A model generated the notes under the pieces. That model saw only the letters and a list, made by a program, of their open reading frames with translations, was not told the origin of the DNA and did not search any database. A DNA stretch of 22,724 nucleotides, taken from the NCBI GenBank assembly GCA_947457605.1, contig CANGWP010000016.1, positions 1-22,724 on the forward strand, given 5' to 3'. A program made the position numbers and the translations under genes. Below are positions 15,302 to 22,388 of the stretch, one piece after another. Each line of letters begins with the position of its first letter. Within the stretch, counting starts at the first letter, position 1. The DNA is from Bdellovibrionales bacterium (GTDB lineage Bacteria; Bdellovibrionota; UBA1018; CAIMNF01).

Positions 15302-16150
15302 TCAGTGAATCAGCCCCAGCAACTTCAACTTCTCCAGCAACGTCACGCGCTCCATGCGCGCGGCACGTGCCGTCTTGTCGAGGTCGTGGTTGAAGCTCTT
15401 TAACAGCTCGCTCAGATAGATCTTCTCGAACTCGGAGCGGGTGGCCTGAAAGTTGATCTTGTCATGGCCGAAATCCGGCAGATCCTTCATCTCTACGCGC
15501 TCGGATTCGCAGGCAACCGAGGCCATGCGAAGCACGTTTCTGAGCTCGCGCAGGTTGCCCGGCCAATCGTACTCGCGAAGCTTGCGCCACGCGGTTTCGG
15601 AAAATCCCTTGATGTATTCCTTGTGCAGCTCCTGGGTGATCTCTTGGAGGATTCCCATCGCGATGTCTTCGAACTCATCCGCGCGTTCCGCAAGGTTCGG
15701 CATTTCGATTCGGTTCTTGCTCAAGCGCAAAAGAAGCTCATCGTTGAACATGCCGGCACGCGCGCGCGAATCGATCTGAGGAACCGCCGTTGCAATGATC
15801 CGCACGTTTGCGATCATCGGAACCATCGGACCGCCTTTTTGGCCCTGAGGAATCGCCTTGGTTTTTAGAAAATTCAAGATCACCATCTGCTCTGACACCG
15901 GATAGTTCGTGATGTCATCAATGATCAGAGTGCCACCCTTGCATTCTCGGATCTGTTCTGCAAGCGGTCGATCTCGCGTTGCCATCACGCAAGCGAGTGC
16001 GGCGCGAGGGGAGTTCTTGTGGATCCATTTCGCGAGCGCACCCTTACCGGTACCGGTGCCTCCGATGACGAGCACGGGCTCGTCTTCGGCTTGTGCCGCA
16101 GCGAGAGCGATTTTGCGTTGGGAGGAGGGAATAAAATACACCATGCTCAT
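15302..16150 (-). CDS. Degenerate sigma-54-activator-type AAA+ ATPase with Fis-type HTH
   Basis: A 282-residue protein built like the central and C-terminal parts of sigma-54 enhancer-binding proteins. Walker A GGTGTGKG is at 30-37, Walker B GGTLIIDD at 72-79, a sensor I-like NVRIIATAVPQ follows, then an arginine-containing DELLLRLSKNRIE and the typical YDWPGNLREL. It ends in a Fis-like helix-turn-helix (DLDKTARAARMERVTLLEKL). Only 34 residues separate Walker A from Walker B, and the GAFTGA loop that contacts sigma-54 is absent. There is no N-terminal sensory domain. It is therefore unlikely to activate sigma-54 promoters in the usual way. It may be a regulator acting by DNA binding or a partner of another activator; this is inference. 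The ATG at 16150 has GAGGG 5 bases upstream. Confidence 0.75.
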   Translation of the reverse strand: MSMVYFIPSSQRKIALAAAQAEDEPVLVIGGTGTGKGALAKWIHKNSPRAALACVMATRDRPLAEQIRECKGGTLIIDDITNYPVSEQMVILNFLKTKAIPQGQKGGPMVPMIANVRIIATAVPQIDSRARAGMFNDELLLRLSKNRIEMPNLAERADEFEDIAMGILQEITQELHKEYIKGFSETAWRKLREYDWPGNLRELRNVLRMASVACESERVEMKDLPDFGHDKINFQATRSEFEKIYLSELLKSFNHDLDKTARAARMERVTLLEKLKLLGLIH

Positions 16151-16161
16151 AGAGACCCTCG

Positions 16162-16190
16162 ATTATAGGGGAATTGGATAAAAATAGAAA
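16162..16190 (-). promoter_or_regulatory. Promoter of the AAA+ ATPase gene
   Basis: Read on the minus strand, TATAAT (16167 down to 16162) is a perfect -10 box 11 bases before ATG 16150. The -35 region, TTTCTA with a 17-bp spacer, is weak. The predicted 5' leader is only about 5 bases, which would leave most of the GAGGG ribosome site outside the transcript. Confidence 0.5.
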
Positions 16191-16269
16191 GGTGAAAGTC
16201 GTCAGAAAACTTACGATTTGCCTCTCGAAATCGCAAGGTTATCCTGAAGGAACCACGGAGGCCCCATTG

Positions 16270-17064
16270 ATGAAAACACGTCATTTCCTTGTTCTTTCTC
16301 TGGTTTTTGGAATTCTGACCACAAGTCTTGCCCTGGCCTACGGAAGTTACGGGCGCGAGGATCAGACCATGATTTCCAACGGTCAGGGGGTTTCCTCCCC
16401 GAGTTTCTGGGAAGGCTTGAAGGCCCAGAACCCGGCAGGTTTGTCGTACAATCAACGACTCAAGTTTCAAGCGGGGGCTGCAGCCTTCGGAAGTGACCTG
16501 AATCCCATTCGTGCTTCAGGCGGCGTGCTTTTCGGATCCTCTGCGATCGGGGGAGGAGTTGAGTATTCCCAGTTCGACTCTGCTGCCTACGGTTCCGGCA
16601 CCGGGGCCATTCAATGGGGGCTTGGCGGAAACATTGATGCCCTGAGACTCAGGCTCGGGGTTTCGGGCCGGCATCTGAGTGGTTCCACAGGAACGTATAC
16701 CGTAGGACTTTTGTTTGAGCCGGTTCGCGCGGTGCGGTTCGGGCTCATGGTTCCCCGAGTTCAAAACGGGATTGATGTAGTGGGAGCGGGTCTCACCTTC
16801 ATTCTTGATCCCGCAATCGATGTGGTGGTGGATGGTTCTCTCGATCCCTCAACCAGTCACGGCGTGATCAAGCCCGGAATTACCCTTCATTCCGATCGGT
16901 TTCAGGTTTCCGCGTCTTATGGTCTTCGATATCGCGGGACCTCCGATCCGCTGCTTTATGCGCGATTTTCAGGGGCTCTGGGGCTGAAAATCACAGACCA
17001 TGCGTTTCTGGAGTACTCTTACCGGGGGCTCACAGAGCATCTCCTCGGTTTGACTTTGCGCTAG
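16270..17064 (+). CDS. Predicted outer-membrane beta-barrel protein
   Basis: A 264-residue protein with a clear Sec signal peptide (basic MKTRH, hydrophobic core, cleavage expected after ALA at residue 23). The mature part lacks membrane helices and shows repeated alternating hydrophobic/polar strands rich in Gly, Ser and aromatic residues (GVLFGSSAIGGGVEYSQF, YTVGLLFEPVRAVRFGLMV, FQVSASYGLRYRG), ending FLEYSYRGLTEHLLGLTLR. This suggests a beta-barrel of perhaps ten to twelve strands in the outer membrane. The family is not recognised. The frame opens earlier at 16174, but GGAGG 8 bases before ATG 16270 and the signal peptide fix the start. A small inverted repeat CGATTT/AAATCG (16214-16219, 16228-16233) lies upstream. 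Confidence 0.7.
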   Translation: MKTRHFLVLSLVFGILTTSLALAYGSYGREDQTMISNGQGVSSPSFWEGLKAQNPAGLSYNQRLKFQAGAAAFGSDLNPIRASGGVLFGSSAIGGGVEYSQFDSAAYGSGTGAIQWGLGGNIDALRLRLGVSGRHLSGSTGTYTVGLLFEPVRAVRFGLMVPRVQNGIDVVGAGLTFILDPAIDVVVDGSLDPSTSHGVIKPGITLHSDRFQVSASYGLRYRGTSDPLLYARFSGALGLKITDHAFLEYSYRGLTEHLLGLTLR

Positions 17065-17078
17065 AACCAATCTAGATT
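17050..17078 (+). promoter_or_regulatory. Sigma-70-type promoter of the RGG protein gene
   Basis: TTGACT (17050-17055) and TAGATT (17073-17078) are separated by exactly 17 bp. The -35 box lies inside the last codons of the preceding gene. The expected transcription start, about 17085, leaves a leader of some 3 bases before ATG 17088. Confidence 0.5.
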
Positions 17079-17087
17079 CCTGAGACT

Positions 17088-17879
17088 ATGAAAACGCTTA
17101 CCGAGTTCTCAGGATTTGTATTGAAAGAAGCCATGACCAAAAAAGCCGCTCTTACGACGGAAGGGAAATCCGAAGAGGAGATCCAAGCTGGAGTGAACGA
17201 GCTTTTGAAACTCGATGAAGCGAAAGTCGGCTTCTACAAAAACGTGGTCGACATGACGAGCTCACGAGTGGATCGGGTAAAGCGAGTGGTGGTTGCGGTA
17301 AAAGCATCCGAGACCGAGAAGGTTCCCGAGTCGTACATTGAGCGCGAAGGTCATTTCTATCTTGTGGAGTATTTTCCAGAAGCCGGACGCGCGCCTTTGC
17401 GAGGCGGACGTGATGATCGCGATTTCCGTTCCGGTCGGGGCGGAGGCCGTGAGGGACGCGGCGGCCGTGGACCTGGCCGTGAAGGGGGAAATCGCGATGG
17501 TGGTCGCGGCCCCGGTCGGGATGGCGGTGGACGTGATGGACGAGGACCGGGGCGTGATCGTCCACGCAGTGAAACTCGCGATGCAGCACCTGCGGCTCCG
17601 CGGGACCCCGGCGCGCCTGGGTTTGTGTCTACCGGACTTGGGGTTGCAACAAAGCCCGCACGTCCAGCGCGTGAAAAGCGTGCTCCGAAGCCACGTGGCG
17701 AGCAAAAGCCTCGCAGTGGTGAGCCGAGGGCTCCTCGCGGACCAAAGGGTGCCGGAGAATTGCGATTGGTTTTGAAGGGACAGAGTGCGACCACGCTTCA
17801 AGGTTCGGCACCGATCGAGGCAGTGCCTCAAGCTTCGGTTTCTCCTGAAACCCAAACTGATTCAGGGCAGACTAGTTGA
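17088..17879 (+). CDS. RGG/RG-rich protein, possibly RNA-binding
   Basis: A 263-residue protein with two parts. Residues 1-100 look folded and helical, followed by a basic strand-rich stretch (RVDRVKRVVVAVKASE) and HFYLVEYFPEAGR; I do not recognise this domain. From about 105 to 160 there is a strongly biased Arg-Gly-Asp/Pro region made of repeats such as RGGGREGRGGRGPGRE, then a second basic Pro/Arg region (ARPAREKRAPKPRGEQKPR). RGG boxes bind RNA and drive condensation in eukaryotic proteins and also occur at the tails of bacterial RNA helicases. A free-standing bacterial RGG protein of this kind is unusual. The function is inference from composition. The stop overlaps the 3' end of the convergent gene by 8 bp. 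Confidence 0.65.
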   Translation: MKTLTEFSGFVLKEAMTKKAALTTEGKSEEEIQAGVNELLKLDEAKVGFYKNVVDMTSSRVDRVKRVVVAVKASETEKVPESYIEREGHFYLVEYFPEAGRAPLRGGRDDRDFRSGRGGGREGRGGRGPGREGGNRDGGRGPGRDGGGRDGRGPGRDRPRSETRDAAPAAPRDPGAPGFVSTGLGVATKPARPAREKRAPKPRGEQKPRSGEPRAPRGPKGAGELRLVLKGQSATTLQGSAPIEAVPQASVSPETQTDSGQTS

Positions 17880-18288
17880 TGGTTGCCACCGGTCTTCCGG
17901 TCTCCGGGCTCATGACTCGGACTTGGTCGGGCTTTGGAGCCTGAAGCATCAGGCTCTCGAGGCTCGGGCTTTCTTTGATTTCAAAAAGGGTCTTTGGAAG
18001 AATCTCGTTCTGTTTCAATTCCAAAAGTTCAAACGATACGCTCGCGGTTTGGACCTTGGTTCCGATGGTCTTTGTGATCACTACGGCATGTGAGGCTTCC
18101 GTGAAGAGCGGGCTTTGTACGGCTTGATAGCCAAGACGGGAAAGAGCCTTCAGGGCGAGCTTCGTCTCGGACGGATCGAGGTTGTTGAGCACATGAACCC
18201 TCAATGATCCGGCCGATGCAAAAGGGGAAGCAAGGGTTAGAAAACCCGCAAAAACCAGACTTAAATTGAAAAAGTTGAAAACTCTCAT
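17872..18288 (-). CDS. Small exported protein of unknown function
   Basis: A 138-residue protein with a signal peptide (MRVFNFFNLSLVFAGFL, cleavage expected after ASA at about residue 26). The mature part is about 110 residues of mixed alpha/beta character: SLRVHVLNNLDPSETKLALKAL, a basic strand region with SHAVVITKTIGTKVQTASVSFELLE, and a tail ending SPETGRPVATIN. No domain recognised. AAGAGG lies 8 bases before the ATG. It is convergent with the RGG gene, the two stop regions overlapping by 8 bp, so no separate terminators fit between them. Confidence 0.6.
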   Translation of the reverse strand: MRVFNFFNLSLVFAGFLTLASPFASAGSLRVHVLNNLDPSETKLALKALSRLGYQAVQSPLFTEASHAVVITKTIGTKVQTASVSFELLELKQNEILPKTLFEIKESPSLESLMLQAPKPDQVRVMSPETGRPVATIN

Positions 18289-18442
18289 CTCTCAAACCTC
18301 TTACAGAGAGATTAAGCGAGGAGTGTGCCAGCCATAAATCCGTATACTGGGGCCGGTGTCCAAAGAGTGAGCAGGATCGGAGTGAAGTGTCAAGACGGTG
18401 GTCACTCCAAAGCATCCACGCAATGAACGTGGTTTCAGCTGT

Positions 18443-19405
18443 TCAAGGCTCGGTCTTTACCAGGAAAAACCCCTTCAGATATCGCGTGGAGAGTTCCCCT
18501 TGGGTGGGAAAGGTGGGCGGCAGGTCGATTCTGGAAATCACTCGAAGTCCGCACCGCGTTCGGCTTGCGGCATCCTCGATGCCCTTCAGAAAATTCCGCT
18601 CCGAATAGTTCTCGGAGTTGATCGAAGTGATGAGGATTCCGCCCGTTTTTAAGAGCGGCAGGATTGCCTCATGAAGCCTGGCCGTGTCTTTTTGGGTCGA
18701 GAATGTTCCGTTTTTGGATCTTGAGAATGAAGGCGGGTCACAGAGGATCGTATCGAATCGGGCTCCGCGCTTGGAAAATTTCGGGAGCCATTCAAACACA
18801 TCGCCATAGATGAAATCGCCCGAGGAATCAGGAAGTCCTGCATGCTTCCAGTTTTCCTTTGCCCATTCGATCGTGGATTTCGAAAGATCAATGGTCGTGA
18901 CCTGGCGTGCTCCCGCCGTTGCCGCTGCGACCGAGAGGCTTCCCGTGTAGGAAAACAGATTCAAAACTGTTTTTTTGTCTTGGGTGCCGATGAGCCATTT
19001 TCTCAGCGGTGCGTGATCCAAAAAGAGCCCTGGATGCTTGGTCGCGCTCATCTGAACAAGATAGGGCACACCCCATTCCCGAACCTCAAAACGACCATCC
19101 CTCGGAGTTCCAAGCAGCGGCACCGCTTCTGCCTCGGAGGCGACTTCGGAGCGATCCATGAGAACGGCGGCTTTGAATTCGCTCCCAAATTCAGTCTTCA
19201 GGAACTCGGCAACGGCCGAGAGGGTTGCGCTTGAAACCTTTTTCCACTGCGTGATCCAGAAGTGATCGCGGAATCGATCAATCGCGATCTCGCGCAAATC
19301 GGGATGGGCGCTTTCGCCCGGGCCGTAAAAAATTCGAAGAGCCTCGGTATCCTGAAACGCATGGACACTCTTTCGGTATTCGAGTGCGAATTGAAGATCT
19401 TTCAT
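18443..19405 (-). CDS. RlmK-like class I rRNA methyltransferase
   Basis: A 320-residue SAM-dependent methyltransferase. Motif I is VLNLFSYTGSLSVAAA with GARQVTTIDLS (about residues 145-165), followed by TIEWAKENW, and motif IV is DPPSFSRSK (about 222-230). These match the C-terminal RlmK half of E. coli RlmKL (NLFSYTGS, TTTVDMS, DPPTFSNSK), which makes m7G in 23S rRNA, better than the related m5C enzyme RlmI. The THUMP/RlmL half is absent. The open frame runs back to 19498, but ATG 19405 is chosen because it overlaps the stop codon of the upstream pseudouridine synthase gene as ATGA, has GGAG 8 bases before it, and gives a family-like N-terminus MKDLQFALEYR. The pair is thus translationally coupled. 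Exact rRNA target uncertain. Confidence 0.85.
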   Translation of the reverse strand: MKDLQFALEYRKSVHAFQDTEALRIFYGPGESAHPDLREIAIDRFRDHFWITQWKKVSSATLSAVAEFLKTEFGSEFKAAVLMDRSEVASEAEAVPLLGTPRDGRFEVREWGVPYLVQMSATKHPGLFLDHAPLRKWLIGTQDKKTVLNLFSYTGSLSVAAATAGARQVTTIDLSKSTIEWAKENWKHAGLPDSSGDFIYGDVFEWLPKFSKRGARFDTILCDPPSFSRSKNGTFSTQKDTARLHEAILPLLKTGGILITSINSENYSERNFLKGIEDAASRTRCGLRVISRIDLPPTFPTQGELSTRYLKGFFLVKTEP

Positions 19406-20034
19406 TCCTTGAGCTCCTTCCAGAAATCCGCAAGATCCTGAGCCAGTGGCGCAACAAAAGCGCCCTTCGGTGTTTCCAAAGCATGGGCATGCAGGCAAAC
19501 CCGTGGTCCGGGCCCTCCTCCGTAGCCGCGATCTCCCAGCAGTGGAAATCCGGCCTCGGCGGCATGTTCCCGGATCTGATGAAATCGTCCCGTAAGCGGA
19601 GTGGCCTTTCCGTAAAAGGCGGATTCGGTTTTTTCAAGCACTTCAAAGAGGGTAAGTGATGGCTTTCCTTCAATCGGGGTTTTGATTTGAATCGCAGGCC
19701 GGGAGGGGGGCGGAGAGGCCAGGAAGTGATAGGTCTTTTTTACGGTGCGCTTCAGGAACCAGTCGTTTGCGATCCGGTGAAATTCCTTGGTCTTGGCGAC
19801 CATCATGACTCCGCTGGTGAAACGATCAAGACGATGGACGATGAAGGGGGTGAGGGATCGGGAGCGCGCCAGGAATTCAGATACGACGAGATCCGTTGCT
19901 TCCGGTTTGCGCGCGGGGATGCTGAGCCAGCCCGCAGGCTTGTTGATCACGACAAAGTCGTCTGAGTCATGAATGATTTCAAGGCTTGGTTCCACAGCGC
20001 GTGGAAGCTTATCCTCATTGCTCTTACCCGTCAA
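19402..20034 (-). CDS. RluA-family RNA pseudouridine synthase
   Basis: A protein of about 210 residues that isomerises uridine to pseudouridine in rRNA or tRNA. The catalytic motif HRLDRFTSGVMM holds the essential Asp (about residue 69). DFVVINKPAGWLSIPAR upstream and LTGRFHQIREHAAEAGFPLLGDRGYGG downstream are the other family landmarks. The length is close to E. coli RluA (219). The start is uncertain: the frame opens at 20136 but would overlap the divergent ZIP gene by 84 bp. TTG 20034 gives an N-terminal extension like RluA's, and GTG 19995 is an alternative leaving a wider promoter gap. Neither has a strong ribosome site. The rRNA methyltransferase gene overlaps its stop by 4 bp, so both probably modify rRNA together. 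Confidence 0.85.
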   Translation of the reverse strand: MTGKSNEDKLPRAVEPSLEIIHDSDDFVVINKPAGWLSIPARKPEATDLVVSEFLARSRSLTPFIVHRLDRFTSGVMMVAKTKEFHRIANDWFLKRTVKKTYHFLASPPPSRPAIQIKTPIEGKPSLTLFEVLEKTESAFYGKATPLTGRFHQIREHAAEAGFPLLGDRGYGGGPGPRVCLHAHALETPKGAFVAPLAQDLADFWKELKE

Positions 20035-20052
20035 ATTCGCTAGGATTTCGAC

Positions 20053-20970
20053 ATGCTTCTTCTTTTGTTTTCGATCGTGATTGCGCTTTTGATGATTGTG
20101 CTTGGGATGCTCATCATGGGGGGCGCCGGACGCCATGTGAACATGGATCGCCTTCAGGTGTTCATTGCGGTCGCATCCGGCTTCATGATGGCAGTTCTCT
20201 TCATTGATCTTCTCCCGGAAAACCTGATCAAGTTTCCGTCAGGACCTAGGGCGTTCTTTGCTTGGTCCCTGCTTGGAATGGTCATCGTCATCGCATTTGA
20301 GCGCTACGGAGTGCCGAGGCTCAAGTTTGTGGAACATTTCTTCCACCCCGATGAAGAAACGCTTTCCCAAATCGAGACCCACGATGAGCAGGTCCATGAT
20401 GATGGCACTCACGGAATGCACGGGCACTCCCATGACCATCATGATCATCACGACTTGAAAGAGGCGGCCCACTGCGACCATTCGCATGAGCATGCCCACC
20501 TTCACCGGCACACCCACATGGAAGTGCTCGGAACGGGCGAGGTTTGCTCCGCGATTGCCTGCTTCATGATTTGCTCGTTTTTTGATGGCATTGCGCTCTC
20601 TTCTGTTCAGGCAGTGGACCGGAAGCTTGGAGTGCTGATGGTGATTGGAGTGGTGCTGCATCTTTTGCCCGAAGGCGTGCTTTCGGGCGCCATGGCGCTT
20701 GCCGGGGGCGCAAGCCTGAGATCTGCGAAAAAAGTTCTGCTTTTCATCGGGGGAAGCTTCGTGGTGGGCTCGCTCATTCCGTTTTTCTTTACGGGTTTTG
20801 AGAACACCTTCCTTGCCATCTCAAGCGGGATCCTGATTTTCGTGACGCTCGTGCAGCTTCTGCCGACAGCGCTCAAGCTTCGCTTTGCGCCGGCATGGAT
20901 TGCCCTCGGGGGACTGATCTATGTTGGCTCCCACTTTTTGATGGAGATGATGGGAGTGCACTTTTCATGA
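20053..20970 (+). CDS. ZIP-family metal transporter
   Basis: A 305-residue inner-membrane protein with about eight hydrophobic segments. Segment 4 carries CSFFDGIALSS and segment 5 HLLPEGVLSGAM, the two ZIP signatures that form the metal site (the usual His-Asn of segment 4 is replaced by Cys-Ser). The loop between segments 3 and 4, about residues 110-157, is very rich in His and Asp, as in many zinc transporters, and probably binds metal. It should import Zn2+ or another divalent metal. Hydropathy and length fit the ZupT/ZIP group. TAGGA lies upstream of ATG 20053. The photolyase start overlaps its stop as ATGA, so the two are co-translated. Confidence 0.85.
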   Translation: MLLLLFSIVIALLMIVLGMLIMGGAGRHVNMDRLQVFIAVASGFMMAVLFIDLLPENLIKFPSGPRAFFAWSLLGMVIVIAFERYGVPRLKFVEHFFHPDEETLSQIETHDEQVHDDGTHGMHGHSHDHHDHHDLKEAAHCDHSHEHAHLHRHTHMEVLGTGEVCSAIACFMICSFFDGIALSSVQAVDRKLGVLMVIGVVLHLLPEGVLSGAMALAGGASLRSAKKVLLFIGGSFVVGSLIPFFFTGFENTFLAISSGILIFVTLVQLLPTALKLRFAPAWIALGGLIYVGSHFLMEMMGVHFS

Positions 20971-22388
20971 GTCGTTATTCCAGAAGTTTGGTGTGGCTTA
21001 GGCGCGATTATCGGCTTTCGGATCACCGGGCGCTATTTGAAGCCTGTGCGCATTCGGGCGAGGTGATCCCCGTTTTTGTGATCGATGAAGTGCTTTTGAA
21101 GGGGTTCAAAAATATCCGTCAGGTGCAGTTCATTCAGAGTGTACTTGATGATCTGGACACCCGCCTCCAGGAGCGTGGATCCAGACTTCTTGTGGTACGC
21201 GGAAACCCGGCACATGCGATTCCGGAACTCGCAGCCAAACTCAGAGTTCAGGCCGTGTTTTTGAATCATGATTATGAGCCGATGGCAAAACTTCGCGATG
21301 CCCATGTCGAGCGGGAGCTCAGGAAAACGGGCGTCGCCTTTCATTCCTTCAAGGATCAGGTGATCTTCGAGCGACGCGAGATCCTAAGCGGTGGTGGAAG
21401 CCCCTACAAGGTGTTCACGCCGTACTCGAGAGCCTGGCTCAAGGCCCTTGAGTCAAACCGTGCGGAGCATTTGAAGGAGTACCGGCCAGATCTGAAGAAA
21501 CTTGTGAGCAAGGACCTGATCCGTGATCGGAACGCAAGGTTTTCAGAGCTTGGATTCCCGGAACTTGCGGGCGGAGTCCCAAGCGATGCACGGGCGGAAA
21601 GGAAGGTCGGCGAGGAAGAAGCGAAGGCGCTTCTGAAACGCTTTTCAAAGTCGATTGCCAGTTACAAAACCGATCGTGACTTTCCGGCAATCGAGGGCAC
21701 AAGCCGGTTGTCCGTTCATTTCAGATTCGGGACGATTTCGCCAAGACAAGCAGTCCGGTTTTGCGCGGAACACATGTCCGAGGGTGCAAAGACCTGGCTC
21801 AATGAGCTGATCTGGCGCGAGTTTTACATGATGATCCTCGACCAGTATCCCCATGTCGAAAAGGGGGCATTCAAGCCGGAATATGATTCCTTGAAGTGGG
21901 AGTGGAACCGCGAACATTTCAAGGCCTGGTGCGAGGGCCGTACGGGGTTTCCGATTGTGGATGCAGCGATGAGGCAGCTCAATGAAACCGGATGGATGCA
22001 CAACCGGCTTCGGATGATCGTCGCGATGTTTTTGACAAAAGACCTTCTCATTCACTGGCAGGAGGGAGAGAAGTATTTTGCGGAACAGCTTTTTGATCAC
22101 GAGCTTTCGGCAAACAACGGCGGCTGGCAGTGGAGCGCATCCACCGGCTGCGATGCCCAGCCGTATTTCAGGGTCATGAATCCGGTGTCCCAGAGCGAGC
22201 GCTTTGACCCGAAAGGGGAGTTCATCAAAAAATGGGTTCCGGAGCTCAAGAACCTCGATGCAAAGCGAATCCATTGGCCCCATGAGGAAGGCGGGCTTTT
22301 CTCGAGTGGTACTCAAGGCTATGTGGAACCACTCGTGGACCATAAGGAACAGCGCCTGAAGGCGATCAAAATGTTCAAAAAAGATTAG
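20967..22388 (+). CDS. phrB: Deoxyribodipyrimidine photo-lyase (CPD photolyase)
   Basis: A 473-residue protein, the same length as E. coli PhrB (472). The N-terminal alpha/beta antenna domain starts SLVWLRRDYRLSDHRAL, and the C-terminal FAD domain contains WLNELIWREFYMMIL, WCEGRTGFPIVDAAMRQL, GWMHNRLRM and ANNGGWQWSASTGCDAQPYF, which hold the FAD-binding and CPD-contacting residues. The enzyme uses blue light and FADH- to split cyclobutane pyrimidine dimers. The frame opens upstream at 20895, but ATG 20967 overlaps the ZIP stop codon by 4 bp and gives the canonical N-terminus. The final PRF/NP region is followed by a normal tail ending KMFKKD. A cryptochrome cannot be excluded from sequence alone but is less likely. 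Confidence 0.92.
   Translation: MSRYSRSLVWLRRDYRLSDHRALFEACAHSGEVIPVFVIDEVLLKGFKNIRQVQFIQSVLDDLDTRLQERGSRLLVVRGNPAHAIPELAAKLRVQAVFLNHDYEPMAKLRDAHVERELRKTGVAFHSFKDQVIFERREILSGGGSPYKVFTPYSRAWLKALESNRAEHLKEYRPDLKKLVSKDLIRDRNARFSELGFPELAGGVPSDARAERKVGEEEAKALLKRFSKSIASYKTDRDFPAIEGTSRLSVHFRFGTISPRQAVRFCAEHMSEGAKTWLNELIWREFYMMILDQYPHVEKGAFKPEYDSLKWEWNREHFKAWCEGRTGFPIVDAAMRQLNETGWMHNRLRMIVAMFLTKDLLIHWQEGEKYFAEQLFDHELSANNGGWQWSASTGCDAQPYFRVMNPVSQSERFDPKGEFIKKWVPELKNLDAKRIHWPHEEGGLFSSGTQGYVEPLVDHKEQRLKAIKMFKKD

Noticed and set aside
17152..17855. Long minus-strand open frames opposite the RGG-rich gene
   Set aside because: They are complementary shadows of the biased Arg/Gly repeats, with no start signal or recognisable protein family, and the plus-strand frame has a promoter and better composition.
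18361..18442. Possible small RNA or tRNA in the gap after the methyltransferase gene
   Set aside because: Short hairpins (such as CCACG/CGTGG near 18416-18432) are present, but no cloverleaf, conserved T-loop or terminator T-tract was found.
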